Positions 32,370 to 43,890 of a stretch of DNA of 64,000 bases are shown here, piece after piece; positions within the stretch are counted from its first letter, which is position 1; every line of letters begins with the position of its first letter. This DNA comes from Thereva unica (Eukaryota; Arthropoda; Insecta; Diptera; Therevidae): the NCBI GenBank assembly GCA_949987705.1, contig OX465284.1, positions 110,157,163-110,221,162 on the forward strand. Reading direction: 5' to 3'. Position numbers and translations under genes: made by a program. The notes below the pieces were generated by a model that saw nothing but the letters and a program-made list of their open reading frames with translations, ran no database searches and was not told the DNA's origin.

Positions 32370-34640
32370 TGTGTCGTGAGGTCTATGGTACCCTAAGCAG
32401 CCCCACAACCTCAGAATTGTATACCAGACTGATTTAACTGATTCGGCACTTAGACTTGTTTGGCAAGATCGCACTGAAGAACAAGGCCTTCCTCTTTGCT
32501 ATAGGGTAGCGGTAGAAAATATCAAGGGTACTTGTTCTCTTTCTTCCCTTCAGATGGGACCTTTTGGCTGTCCGATCGTCCAAAGAACGTAATTTAGAGC
32601 CCAGTTCCCAGTGATCAAGCCAACTAATGCCCTAACATCAAGCACTTGGTGCTCCCCAGACCAGGTATGAACGTCCGACACTTTTCGTCAAACTAGTTAG
32701 AACCCCGAGAGTCGGTACCAGACTGATGAAAACATTTCTAGAGGCCTTTCTAACCAAAACGTCCTCTTCAATGATATTCAGAGAGAATTTTCACCCATAA
32801 TACCACTATAAAACCAAATATTTGATTAATTGATGTCTGCTTGATCGCTACGAATCCAGGAAACAACAAAATAAATAAAAATATGAAAATCGAAAACTGA
32901 TTAATTTCTTAAAATTTGTCGAAATCAATCTTTCTGTGGGTCAAGGTGCACAGACACTTCTGTCCTTTGATCATTCCCTTTAAAAGTATCAATTCGTGAT
33001 ATGAAAAATACATTATTCCGCAATGCCATGGTTAACCAGAATCAATTTTTTTTCTATAAAAACAATTCCCTAAAAAATGGCATCAATAAAAGGAAACGGC
33101 AATCTTTGTAGCAATTCACAAACAAAGCATTTAATCTCCACTTTCAAAGACCGATATTCCCTCTAAAAAGCACTTCGTGAATATGACCTGTCAAACTCCC
33201 CGAAAATTGATTGACTGATCAAGTGAGAACATCAGCGACTAGCCTGAAAAACATTGAAGATCTCAAGCTGCCCATCAATACTCGTCAAGAAAAGGCAAAT
33301 TCGTTGCTTCAGCCATCATCCGAGAGATGATCAGCACAGACCAACATAGACCAAACAGACCAAACTAAAACAAATCGTTTTCCATAAATGTTTCGATGCC
33401 CGCCATTACCACCACACAGCGTGATAGATTTTCTCTCAGTTTTCTATTTTTCCAATTCATGTGCCATAAGTGATCAGCACCAGAAGTTCGCCATGGTTGA
33501 CCGATCCGAAATTTCTTTCTATCGCACTAGAGGACACCGGAACCGGCAATTTAATAATTGATCCATAATGAAAGTAAAAGCTCCAAAAAACTGGTTTCTG
33601 GACAATCAAGTTACATATGTCTGTATGTGCAATTTTTATGGATCTTTTCATTTCTCAAGTGTGGAGAATCATCCTCAATGACGAGAGTGAATCAACAACT
33701 TTAGAAAAAAAGTTGAATAAAAACCGGCGGTACATTATGTGAGGGTCTCAGTTCAAGTTTAACTGTCTGCAAGAAAGATGGGGTCTGGTGTGGTTACTGG
33801 ATGGCTGGCTGGATGAGATAGTAGATATCTTCGAGGTCGGCAAAAATCTATTCATAAAAGTACTAAAGGTTTTGTGAATATTATTTTTTTAATAACCTTG
33901 AAAAATTTCGTTTTGCGGTCCAAACAGTCGAGAGTAGTGATAGATAGCACATTGACATTGAAGGCTAGCGTAAAAGAAGTAGTTGATTTGTGTTATCAGA
34001 TTGGTTGAATAATGGTAGTACCATTATGGTACTGAAGGTTTGCAGGCTAGACACTGATAGGTTTAAAAAAATGAGTTAGAAAAGAAATAACTAACCTTGA
34101 AATTTGTTTCGAAGAAGGTATTGAAACAACGATTGATCAATTCGATCAATTTGATTTCGTAGATCGTTATGTGTTCAGACGCATTATCGTCACTTACTCC
34201 ACAGACACGGCCCCCATATCGAAATGTATCTTTCATATTAGTTTTGACAATTGGCAGGGCTTTATACTGGCGACGAGGACGTGAGTTTGGTTTCCGGCCG
34301 ATAAGATTCGATCACCTGCTCTTTCCGTAATCTTTAAAAACGATCTTCACTAAAACCCCACTTCACAGGTACTCTGCGTTACTCCTGGGCTTTTGATAAT
34401 GCGAGGCAAGCAAAGACCTTGCCTTCATGATCATCAATTAATGTCCAAATAAAAGAACAGTAATATCAAAGTAATTTTTGATTGAGACGGCAAGAATTGC
34501 ATTGAATTCAATGAATCCTAATCGAGTTACTGTCTAACTCCTAGTAAAACCTGTACGGTGATTCCCGGTGACTCTTATGGATGATTTGAATCCATCCTGA
34601 TTCCTGATACAGGATATTAGTTGGAAAAATAGAAAAACGA
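32370..34640. other. Intergenic DNA, nothing recognised
   Basis: AT-rich, with no frames above about 65 codons and no element end recognised. Confidence 0.4.
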
Positions 34641-34649
34641 AGAGCCATT

Positions 34650-34736
34650 CTGCGGAGTGGATTCGCACCATAGACCTCAGCGATGGTAGCCAAGCGACTT
34701 AACCATTCGGCTACCAGTGCCAACTCTAACAAACAA
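34650..34736 (-). mobile_element. tRNA-derived SINE-like copy
   Basis: The minus strand reads GGTAGCCGAATGGTTAAGTC (a good A-box: T-A-G-C-x(6)-GGTTAAG), then GGCTACCATC and GGTCTATGGTGCGAATCC (B-box-like). It resembles the head of a tRNA gene, but the arms do not pair as a complete cloverleaf by eye. Confidence 0.5.
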
Positions 34737-34739
34737 ATA

Positions 34740-35195
34740 TCACGCGATCTTTTGATCATGTCGCGGAATGGAATTGCCAGAATCATGTCGATCACCACTG
34801 GATACTGTCCAATTGGGTAAAATACTATACAAAACCACTGCCTTAGCCGTTAGCAGGAAAAAGCTAGACAGGCAATCAAACCTTCTCTTTGTAGCCACCA
34901 GACTCTGGTTAGGATCAGACGCGAGTCTTACAGGACTTATGATATGATAAGGTCTGGTACGTAAATAGGACAGGCTGTACGCAAGTATACTCCCATATAC
35001 GAGGGCGGTTAGAAAACAATGCGTTTTTAGAGGCAAGTCCGTCAGCGTTGCCGCTTGTACCAACCACATATAGGACACACACTGCAAAAAAATAGTAGTA
35101 CAGCAACTCCTCGACTAGCATCTGCAAGAAAGCGGGGATTTCTAGAAACTTTACATAATGAAGTAAATTGAAAATCATAAAAAAACCTTTTTTTA
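34740..35195. other. Intergenic DNA, nothing recognised
   Basis: Overlapping minus-strand frames of 60-115 codons without recognisable motifs. Confidence 0.3.
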
Positions 35196-35199
35196 TGTG

Positions 35200-36036
35200 G
35201 CACTTCTAAACTTAGAATTAGTCTTTTGTGCCACCAGTCCGTCATGACGTTGGTCAGCTCATGATATCTAGTAATGAGCTTAGTTCGAAAGATAGAATAG
35301 GTTTAAAGTTATGAGGAGTCAGGAGGGTTTTAAAGAAGATTGATGGAGGCAATCAACCCTGCGTTTGTATTTTGGATGTTGTAAGAGTTCGGAAATACTG
35401 ACTGTGGAAAGTTGTTCCACAAGATGAGTTGTTCTAGCGAATTTCTAGACTGACGTGGGAGCGCAAATATGGGCTGTCTAGTGTTGCGATTGTATCTTGA
35501 TTGAACGATCAGAAAAGAAAACTCTCAACACAGACAGACAGACAGATTCAATACAAATAGCTTGGAGTTTAATCAATAGAGCGAGGTGCCATACTCTATC
35601 AGGGGGTTGCTACAGTAATTTTTCTCGGTAAGCACAAGCTGTACATAAGCCATAATGACTGGATTTATACGACCGGACACCGAAAAAACTTCCCATCGTT
35701 CTCTCTCAACCTCCCCCCCCCCCCCCCCCCCTAAGCCCAGTTTATTCGTTCCTTGTCTGTTCGGTACCCCGTGGTGTAAACCAGTGCTTTCAAAGAGTCC
35801 AAGATAAACTCCGGAGAAGTTTGAAAAGACGTCAAGTTTGCGCTGAGGTATAGCCTAAGATAAGGAAGCATTTTTAAGAGCCATGGGGATACTATCAAGA
35901 CCAGTTTGTTGGAATAAAGCTCTTTAAGACCCCTACACACTTTATGAGTCCCGAAACTCTGTCCATTGTGTGGGCGGAATACTCGACGGTTGGTGGTATG
36001 GCTTGGCAGTATCGGGTAAGGATGAATCCGAGACAA
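35200..36036 (-). pseudogene. CR1/Jockey-group non-LTR relic with an internal gap
   Basis: In minus-strand order, 36036-35731 includes LVLIVSPWLLKMLPYLRLYL, the S-P-W-L-L-K stretch before motif A. A trace of the VWHLALL text follows near 35600. Then 35420-35360 reads LWNNFPQSVFPNSYNIQ, the C-terminal L-W-N-x-x-P-x-S-V-F-P motif, and the piece ends near 35240 with NVMTDWWHKR. The polymerase core is missing and frames change. Confidence 0.6.
35713..35731. repeat. Poly-C homopolymer, 19 bases
   Basis: An uninterrupted run of 19 C inside AT-rich DNA. It may be real simple-sequence DNA or a read/assembly artefact. Confidence 0.9.
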
Positions 36037-36190
36037 ACAAGGTCAACGTTGGATAGGCTTTCTGTTATCATGTGCCTTTCGTAATTGAAAGAAGGAATTG
36101 TGGATGAAGCAAAGTTTTTCCTGTTGAAGTTAACTCGGGTAGCATTTAAAGAGGCAGAGGGTGTAGCCCTTATAGTTATCATTTAACATA

Positions 36191-36330
36191 CTCAATAGAC
36201 CAGTTCTCGGTAGATTTCGGAGGTCAAGCAGCATCGGACGAGATTGGCACTCAGTTTGGGGACCAATGAGAACACGACACACGGGTTTGAAAATATAAAG
36301 CTTTCGACACCGCTGCCACCGAAATTTTAG
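36191..36330 (+). mobile_element. 5S-rRNA-derived SINE-like copy
   Basis: GGTCAAGCAGCATCGGACGAG and GGCACTCAGTTTGGGGACCA match the 5S rRNA internal promoter half. The following body, ACGGGTTTGAAAATATAAAG then CTTTCGACACCGCTGCCACC, resembles the body of the copy at 58556-58500. A shared non-5S body supports one SINE family. Confidence 0.65.
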
Positions 36331-36379
36331 TATTTCAGCTTCTTTTTTCATTTTTAAATTGGACGACAATCATTTTTCC

Positions 36380-36790
36380 TCCTGGGGGCCACACGGGGGC
36401 ATTCCGTATGGGGCAGTGGAGCTAGCCTCATAGGGGCCCCAGGGTCTCTTGATCTGCAACGGTGGGAACTCAAGGTTTGGTATAGACAGGGCCATACTTG
36501 ACTAGCGGACGGCCAAAATAAAAGGCGGCTAAGTCGCCAAGGATACGGCGGAAAGTGTACTACATCTCCTCTGTCACTGCCCGGCCCTAAGCAGGATAAG
36601 GTTAACCACTTTTGGTGAACCCTTTCTAAGCAACCTTGCGGAAATCTCGAAGTTTGGGATCCCGCAGGTTTTAACGAAGAAACGACATTTTAACATCAAG
36701 TTTAAAGTGGGATCACAATTGGCCTATCCTTCTGGCCTAAGTGTGTGGGCTTGAACCAAAAGCTCAGCTATATCTAACCTAACCTAAGTC
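36380..36790 (+). pseudogene. RNase H-bearing (I/LOA-like) non-LTR ORF2 C-terminus and 3' tail
   Basis: From 36541 an open stretch reads DTAESVLHLLCHCPALSRIR, the C-terminal H-x(3)-C-x-C zinc-knuckle-like part, then FGEPFLSNLAEISKFGIPQV, and stops in LSVWA at about 36754. The tail ends in TCTAACCTAACCTAAG. It is 5' truncated. Copies of the same tail lie at 40.7 kb and 19.3 kb, both on the minus strand. Confidence 0.65.
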
Positions 36791-36799
36791 GCCAAGGAA

Positions 36800-39700
36800 A
36801 GTACGTCGAATACGGATAAGTGTACAACAGTCAGGCTACGCAATAACAAGACCGTCTGTAAGACCAGCCTTACATTCTTCTTCTTCTTTAACGGCTCTAC
36901 AACCCGAATCCGGTCCTCTCCTCTCGCAACTGTTCCCCCCACCGTTCTCGATTCTGAGCCGATGTCATCCAGTTTGGCATCCCTAAGCTCTGAGCGTTCT
37001 GGTCTACACCATCCTTCCAACGGAGGTTGGGTCTCCCTCACATTAGCCCACCTTATATTACAAGGTTTTATATCTTCAATCATGTTCCAGATTACAATAT
37101 ACACACGTATTAATAATAATAAAAATTAAACATGGTAACCTCATGCATAAATTTTACTTTCTTATTAAAAATATCTCTTTTCTTGAGTAAATGTTTAGAA
37201 TTGGGGCACAAGATCTAAATCGCTCCAAAATTATTTCAGGTATTGAGAGTGATTTTTAAGTTCTCTAATAGTAATTTCAAGACGGGGAGACATATTTTTT
37301 TTCTATCACGAGCGAAGGCAGGGACATTCAGAAAGATTTATTCTCCTCTGCGCCCCGCTCGAATTGGACTCAATGCGAAATTGATAAACATTCAATTTTT
37401 CGGCACTCAAAAATCACTCTGATAATGAGGAGATCTAGAACTAGAGTAGACCAAACTAATATAAACGATGAATGCTTTGTCAGACGCAAAAGACGATCTT
37501 CAGAAATTCTTGTGGTTCTAAAGCCGTTTGGTTTTGGTCTAAATTCGTCATATGGGATTTGGTTGAATTCTAGATATCATATAAGACTGCTGTTGATTGA
37601 CATCTCGTCTAATTGCTGAAATTTAGAATCAAAAAAGTGATTCAAAACAGAGTCCGATGTAGAGGGTTGCGAAAATGCATAATCAAGAAACTGTACTAAT
37701 TTCTAACTCACAACAAAATCACAGTCGGATACATATTCCAAGCAGTAGTCCATTCCAAACAACCCGCTGACAACCTAAAATCATCAACCAACAATCCCAG
37801 TTATAGTTGAACGAACTTTCACAACTCTACACGATCACATCATGTCCCTCCAAAAAACGCACAATTTCGCGTGCTCGCAACTCCATATATTATTACAGCA
37901 GAAACACGCTAGAAGATTATTAACTATTTTACAGGAATTTTAAGTAAAAGAATTTACCTCAGCCCACAAAATCCCACATAACCTTGTACCTTGTTGAAAA
38001 GTTGAAAGAACTCCATCCAAGCAAACAAAAAAAAAATTTAACTCAATTTTTGCGGCTTTTTATGCTTGCGGATATAAAACGTTTTTTAATGCTGGGTTTT
38101 CACCTGAACACCGCCAATTGTTTTCTAAACTTTAGCGCAGAAAAAACACCAAAAATCGCCTCAAGTAAAATTTTTTATTACTTTTGGCATTTTTCAGTTA
38201 AGTCCGTGAATTTTAAATAATCTAACAAGTGCCTGCAGGAGAGAATCTCAGGTGGAAGCGAGCAGATTTAAGCGCATTCATCATCCGTGGTTGAAGAGTA
38301 TTCATCTGTCTGTAGTAATTTGAATTCAACATTCTGCAACTATGAAAAAAATAGAAAATATTAATTGTTTGCTCAGAGAATAATGATGGAAGACTGTCAT
38401 GTTCGTCACGACAAGACTATGATATCGACAGTTTCACTATTAGCCTATTTTACACCTGAAGAAGTAAGACGTCCGCCATTCGCAATTCGCCAATTAAAAT
38501 TCTATCGTTGCTAATTTAATTTTGTTGAAGAAGGTTAATTATATTGCGGCAGGGTGCGCTTGCACAGGAACGAGATAGAGCTCCGTAATTACCTAGATTT
38601 TCTGGGGAGTTGGTGGAGGAGAGATGCATGGAGGAAGGGAACAACCCAGAGTTTGACCAGGTAGATAAACTATCTAGCTCCCGGAATTTTTCGAATGTAT
38701 GATTTTGAATTCAGATTTTTTGAATAGACAGCAAACACTATATTCCCTTTTCGACTCTTGGAAGGGGTAAAAAAAATTGAAGAGAAAACCAAAAAACAAT
38801 TAATCAGCAAAGCTCTAATGCTTAACAATCAAGCAGCCTTGGGAAAATGCTGAACACAATTGGATGGATGCCGGTCGACGGACGATGTGGGGTTAAGTAA
38901 GACCGCAATTACAATCTTGAGATTAACTGAACCAGAAATCTCTGCTAATCCGTTACCGATATCAAAAAATATCTCAGAGCTATTAACTCTTGAAAGGTCT
39001 ACTCCAACCCAGCCATACTTAGGAGGAACTGTGGCGAATTTTTGTGTATGGATTTCGACACTGGAACAAAATTTCTAACATTTCCGATTTTTCTTGCATA
39101 TTACTGCAATTAGACTTGGGCTAGAGGAGCTGCAGCCAATGATGGAGGGAAAACGCGTGTGGTACCATGCGAGGTTTATTTTTTAAGTTTCTGAAATTTT
39201 TACGTAACGTCTTGAAGGTCGCTGGTTGCGTGGAATGGAAATGAAGTGCTCTCATGGGATTAACATACACCGGCTGAAAAAAATAAAAACGAAAAGAAAC
39301 AAAGGACAACCTAGTCATGTGTGTTGACAAAAATTAGAATTGACTCATGTTTTCTGTAAATGACCAACTTTTTAGATAAGGTCATTTCACAATATTCATA
39401 GGTGATTTTTTTTTTGGAGGGAATTTTTATTTAATAACAAGACCTTGATTGCAAAAGTAAACACATGACAATTCTGTTTAAATGGCCTATTTTACAACCT
39501 TTAATAATCTCTGTAACCTTTTAACTAAATGGCAAAGAAACCCACTTTAAACTTAACTGAATACTACCATCGTCATGGTTCGTTTCACATAGAAAAACCA
39601 AGATTAAAAAACATCATAAATCACTATATTAAAAATTATTTTAGTTTAATTGAAAATAATGTTCAATGATATTCACCATCTCTTATAGGTTACACAATAT

Positions 39701-40150
39701 TAAAAATTTTATATTGTATCACGAATTTCAGTCTTGCCACGACAATGTTATAACAATTAAAAATTCATTACAAGGAATATTAAAAGTCCAAGAATTTTTC
39801 CTCATGGTTGATCATCAGAAGCAATTGTAATAAAAAGTTTATGGTTTATGTGAGACTAACCTCATTTATTGGTGTGGTAAATAGTGAATATCGGACCCTT
39901 CTAAAAAATAATATAAATTAATTATTTTCAAGGATTTAGCAGTATATGTTGTTGAACCCATTAAAGAGAATTGCTAAAGAATTGGATTGGAAGTTTTCTT
40001 TTTGGGTGTAAAATCAAAGTACTGGTCAACGTCGACTTTGGGTCGGTGTACGCCAAGGGTTATTCGTAATTGTTATAAACGACCTTCTCCAAACTCCTCA
40101 AAAACCACTTTATATCTTTACTAATAACTGTAGCCTGGGCTACTTTTATG
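36800..40150. other. AT-rich intergenic DNA, nothing recognised
   Basis: Only short frames. GAGTGATTTTTAAGTTC (about 37248) and a roughly inverted CAAAAATCACTCTGATAA (about 37407) may be weak element ends. No coding relic could be identified. Confidence 0.35.
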
Positions 40151-40159
40151 GTTCCAATA

Positions 40160-40690
40160 ATACAGGGTGCGTTCGATGTTTCAATCCGATTATGTTTGGC
40201 CGCCATTTTGGTTTGGCTGTCATTTTTCAGTTCATATTTGACAGTTGCAGATAGAAGTCTCTGCGGTAAGTAGCGACCATGAAGGCGTCCTAACCTCTAC
40301 TGAAATAATAGCGTACACCAGAACGCCAAGAGCTAAGGCATACCCAACCGGACGACATCAGCTTAAAATTGGAACCGGTGTAGAAAACATTTGCGATATG
40401 CTAGGAACGGGTCCCAGTTGTAGAGCCACTAACGATGAAGAAGGATAGCAGTCGATAACAATTTATTAAAGAGCAACCAGCACTACAACAAAGGGTATTA
40501 CAACTCGGTATAGACGAACAACATTTTTGGCGAAATTGATCATGAGTGAGTGACGAGGCGCATTTCGCTTTTTAATAAATATTGGCACTGTAACCCTCAA
40601 TTCTTATACCAATGATCATTACACCCTCGTAGAGTGACTGTATAGTGCGCCATTTGAGACGACAGCATCAATGGGACGTTCTTCGAGGAC
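40160..40690 (+). pseudogene. Mariner-like element relic with a large internal deletion
   Basis: It begins with ACAGGGTGCGTTCGATGTTTC, a plausible terminal sequence. The TTTTGGTTTGGCTGTCATTTTTC part is shared (inverted) with 23640-23665. Later text reads IDHE then VTRRISLFNKYW, and HPRRVTV-CAI leading to NGTFFED at about 40620-40690. This is the H-P-x-R-V-T-V-W-C ... F-F-E-D core around the second catalytic Asp of mariner-like transposases. Stops replace several key positions. Confidence 0.6.
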
Positions 40691-40699
40691 GATAGGCTA

Positions 40700-40925
40700 G
40701 GTTAGGTTAGATATGGCTGAACTGCTGGTTTAAGCTCATACGCTTAGGCCAAAAGAATAGGCCCATTGCGATGCTATAGTGATCTGATATTAAAGTGTCG
40801 TTTGTTCGCTAAACCATCTCGAGGAAGCAATGAATTTTCTAAGTTGCGGGATTCCAATCTTCGAGATTTCCGCAAGCGTGCTTAGAAAGGGTTCTTAGAA
40901 AGGGGATTAGTCTCCTTCCTGCGTC
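40700..40925 (-). mobile_element. 3' end of the I/LOA-like non-LTR family
   Basis: Read on the minus strand it matches the 36.5 kb copy closely: GAACCCTTTCTAAGCACGC, TTGCGGAAATCTCGAAG, TTCTTTTGGCCTAAGCGT, TCTAACCTAACCTAGCC. Only the last codons and the 3' UTR are present. Confidence 0.65.
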
Positions 40926-40989
40926 TGATATGTTGAACTTGCTGATCACTTGATCATGTTATTGTTATTCTTGTTGAGGGGCGCTTTAG

Positions 40990-42540
40990 CGGGCACTGCG
41001 ACCTATTTTGTTTGGTCTATTGTGCCATCCCCTTCTTTAAAAACCATCAAGGTTAAGGCTTCTTAGGTAGCCTAAAACTGATTTAGGGTTGCTGTCCCAA
41101 ATTTCCCTGGGAGTAGGGAAATCACGATGGAGAAGGCTCAGTCTTTTCCTCGCTGTAGCCTCACAGTCGCACATCAAGTGCTCCGCGGTTTCGGGAGCTG
41201 TCCCGCAGAATCGACAGCCAGAGTCGGCCACCAGTCCTATTTTGTTTAGGTGATAGTTAAGTGAACAGTGGCCCGTCAGGAGCTCTGTTATTATTTTAAG
41301 ATCCCACCTCTTGAGATTTAAAAGTTTGCCCGCCTTAGCTTTATCGATTTGGATGAATCTTTTAGCTTGACGAGCACCCTGGGTCCTAGACCAGCTTTGA
41401 AGAAACATCTGGTCAACCCAATTCTTTAAGGCCATTTTTACGTGGCAGCTTGCTAAGCTACAGAAAGGTTCCGGACCAATAGGTAATGAGTTTGCGCCTG
41501 CTCTAGCCAGGCTATCGGCAATCTCATTACCAATGTGACCTTCGTGGCCCGGAATCCACATCAGCGTGACACTATTGTTCCTGCTGAGGAATTTCAGGGA
41601 TTGAAGACAATCCAGGACAGTCTTTGATGACACTCTGTGCGATTTAATGGCCAGCAGTGCAGCTTGACTGTCCGAGAAAATAACAATGTTAAAGCTATTT
41701 GGAGCTCTATTAATACAAGTCTGAGCACACACCTGGATGGCGAGTACCTCAGCCTGAAAAACAGTGGGAGTAGTGCCCAGAGCCATGGATATTTTGCTCC
41801 TTGGGCCATAAACACCCAGCCCTACCCCTTTATCGGTTTTGGAACCATCTGTGTACCAAAAGGCCGTGCTTCCTCTAAAGAGAGGCCTGCCATGTTGCCA
41901 CTCTTACCGACTTCGAATAATCGTCGTAAACGTTTTGTCAAAGTCAAGAGTAGCAGGAATGGTATCGGACAAAGATATCATTGGCTCCAAGTTCAGCTCC
42001 TTGAGGATCGATAAATGATCCAGCAGGTCTCCTGGCTTAAAGGAGAATAGCTCCCGTAGACGCAGTGCCCCTGCCAGAGCCTCTTTTTTCACCACCAGGT
42101 CTAGCGGAGGAAGGTTCAGTAGAGCCTCCATAGCCACAGTCGGACAGGTGCTTTTGGCCCCTGTGATACCAAGACAGGCCAGTCTTTGCACCCTGGCCAG
42201 CTTAATCATAGCACCCTTTTGTTTGGTCTTAGCCCACCATGCGATGGATGCATATGTGATCATGGGCCTTACGACCGTAGTATATAGCCAAAACATTAAC
42301 CTAGGTTTAAGACCCCAGGTTTTTCCTACGAATTGGCGACAAACATGGAGAGATGCAGTTGCCTTGGCAGTTACTCTCTCAATTTGAGATTTCCAGGAGA
42401 GCTTTTGATCCAGGATTATGCCTAGATATTTAGCCTCCTTTGAGAAACCTATTTCTTTGCCGTCCACAGAGGGAGCTTTTAAATTTAGCTTCCTTCTATT
42501 AGTAAACAATCACTTGATCATTTGGGTCTACCGCACATGT
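40990..42540 (-). pseudogene. RNase H-bearing non-LTR retrotransposon, 5'-truncated copy
   Basis: This is the best-preserved retroelement in the window. The minus-strand frame 42509-41904 covers the reverse transcriptase thumb region (LFTNRRKLNLK, KYLGIILDQKLSWKSQIE, YTTVVRPMITYASIAWW, RVQRLACLGITGA). A single TAA at 41906-41904 interrupts it. The same frame then resumes with the RNase H domain: TDGSKTDKG, FQAEVLAIQ, IFSDSQAAL and GNEIADSLA, which place all four D-E-D-D acidic residues. A C-terminal CRFCGTAPETAEHLMCDC zinc-knuckle-like motif follows, and the ORF ends at 41037. A frameshift lies near 42512, and text just above it (VDPND) is the last trace before the 5' truncation. The clade (I, LOA or similar) is an inference from the RT-RNase H layout. 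Confidence 0.85.
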
Positions 42541-42544
42541 GGCT

Positions 42545-43705
42545 CAAACAGGTCAGTGACGTACCACAAACACCTCGTTCTACGATGCATTTTATATATA
42601 TATCGGCCTGGAACATAAAACCACTACGCACCACTACTTATTTACGATCACACCTCGCCTCATTTATTTCGATACACGCTATACCTCTACTAGGATATCG
42701 TTTTTGAACCGGGATATTTCATAAAATTAAGGCCTTAGTACAATTTACCATGATGTAAGGGACAATAATGTACTACCTCGTGTAAGCCCGGCCCAACTGG
42801 ATCAATAAAGCAAGTACCTCACCAAAAAAAAACGTTTAAGGCATCACGTCTGGCTCAAGCCAAATTTTACTTATGGTTGTCCCGTTAAAAATTTAACATA
42901 TCCTCTTCTTTTGTAAATCGGCCTTAATGCTGCCACATTGACCGCATCTTACTTCACGCTGCAATGAAGTATGAAGCCAGTTTCGAGTAATGTTCAAAAT
43001 TTATAGTACGCGAAGTAAGTGCTGTCAACGCGACGAAAGTGCTGTTAATAAATGACGAATTTTCGTCATAATTAGATTACCCGTGTATCGAGGCTATTAC
43101 ATGGCAAAGCTGGGGCTTTTCAAAAACAATAAAGATACGGCGATGAGCGGTACAAGCTTAACTCGATTCTAAAAGCGCTTTCGATGCCCTGGAAAAGACA
43201 TCTAGTTTGTATGAGTGAAAGGGTCCTTCGAATGCGTTTAGAGGATGCGCCAACGAGGTAGACTAAAGGAGTATGCACTCTACATGGTAACATACCACCA
43301 CCGTAACTGTGTCAACACATGCAAAAAAAACATTCATTCTATGAATTAATATGAAACAAGGCCCACCAAACCGTTCTGTCTCCGACCAACACCATAACGT
43401 ACGAAAATGACATATTCGTTGCGGCACGCTATTGAATGGATTCCGAAAACCTTTGGCTGCATACAGGCAAAGAGCCCTGGACATAGTAGTACGTATCAGA
43501 ATTCCTTTTGGGCCTGATATACCACGCCTCCGGTTATGTGGACATACTCCATAAACTTCTTCAGAAAGATAGCCAGGACGCCTAAAGCTCTGGCCAGCCA
43601 AATTTGGTGTCACCGGCTCGAAATTGAGACTAGTAAAGAGAGTAGTTGCGAGAGGCATGGCCTGATTCTCGTTTGCAGGGCTGAATTAGTAAGTAAGCAA
43701 GTGTA
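42545..43705. other. Intergenic DNA, nothing recognised
   Basis: A 131-codon minus-strand frame at 43263-43658 shows no motif I can name. Confidence 0.35.
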
Positions 43706-43715
43706 TAGTATATAA

Positions 43716-43882
43716 CAGTGGTGGGCAACAGTTGACTTTTATAAAGCATCACAAAATTTCTCACTTAACCTCAAAGCTAACTCAAAGCTTTTGCCTATAT
43801 CTCTGTCACTCAAACTCACAAAAAGTTAGGAATTGCCTTTGGAAGTTCTGTGACTCCGAAGAGCTGCCATTGCCCACCACTG
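43716..43882. mobile_element. hAT-type MITE with 8-bp target duplication
   Basis: The left end CAGTGGTGGGCAACAG and right end CTGCCATTGCCCACCACTG are inverted repeats with hAT-like CAGTGG termini. The flanks GTATATAA (43708-43715) and GTATATGC (43883-43890) agree at six of eight positions, as expected for an old 8-bp target-site duplication. Confidence 0.8.
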
Positions 43883-43890
43883 GTATATGC

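Noticed and set aside
43263..43658. A 131-codon minus-strand ORF as a gene
   Set aside because: Composition and context suggest chance or relic sequence. No family recognised.
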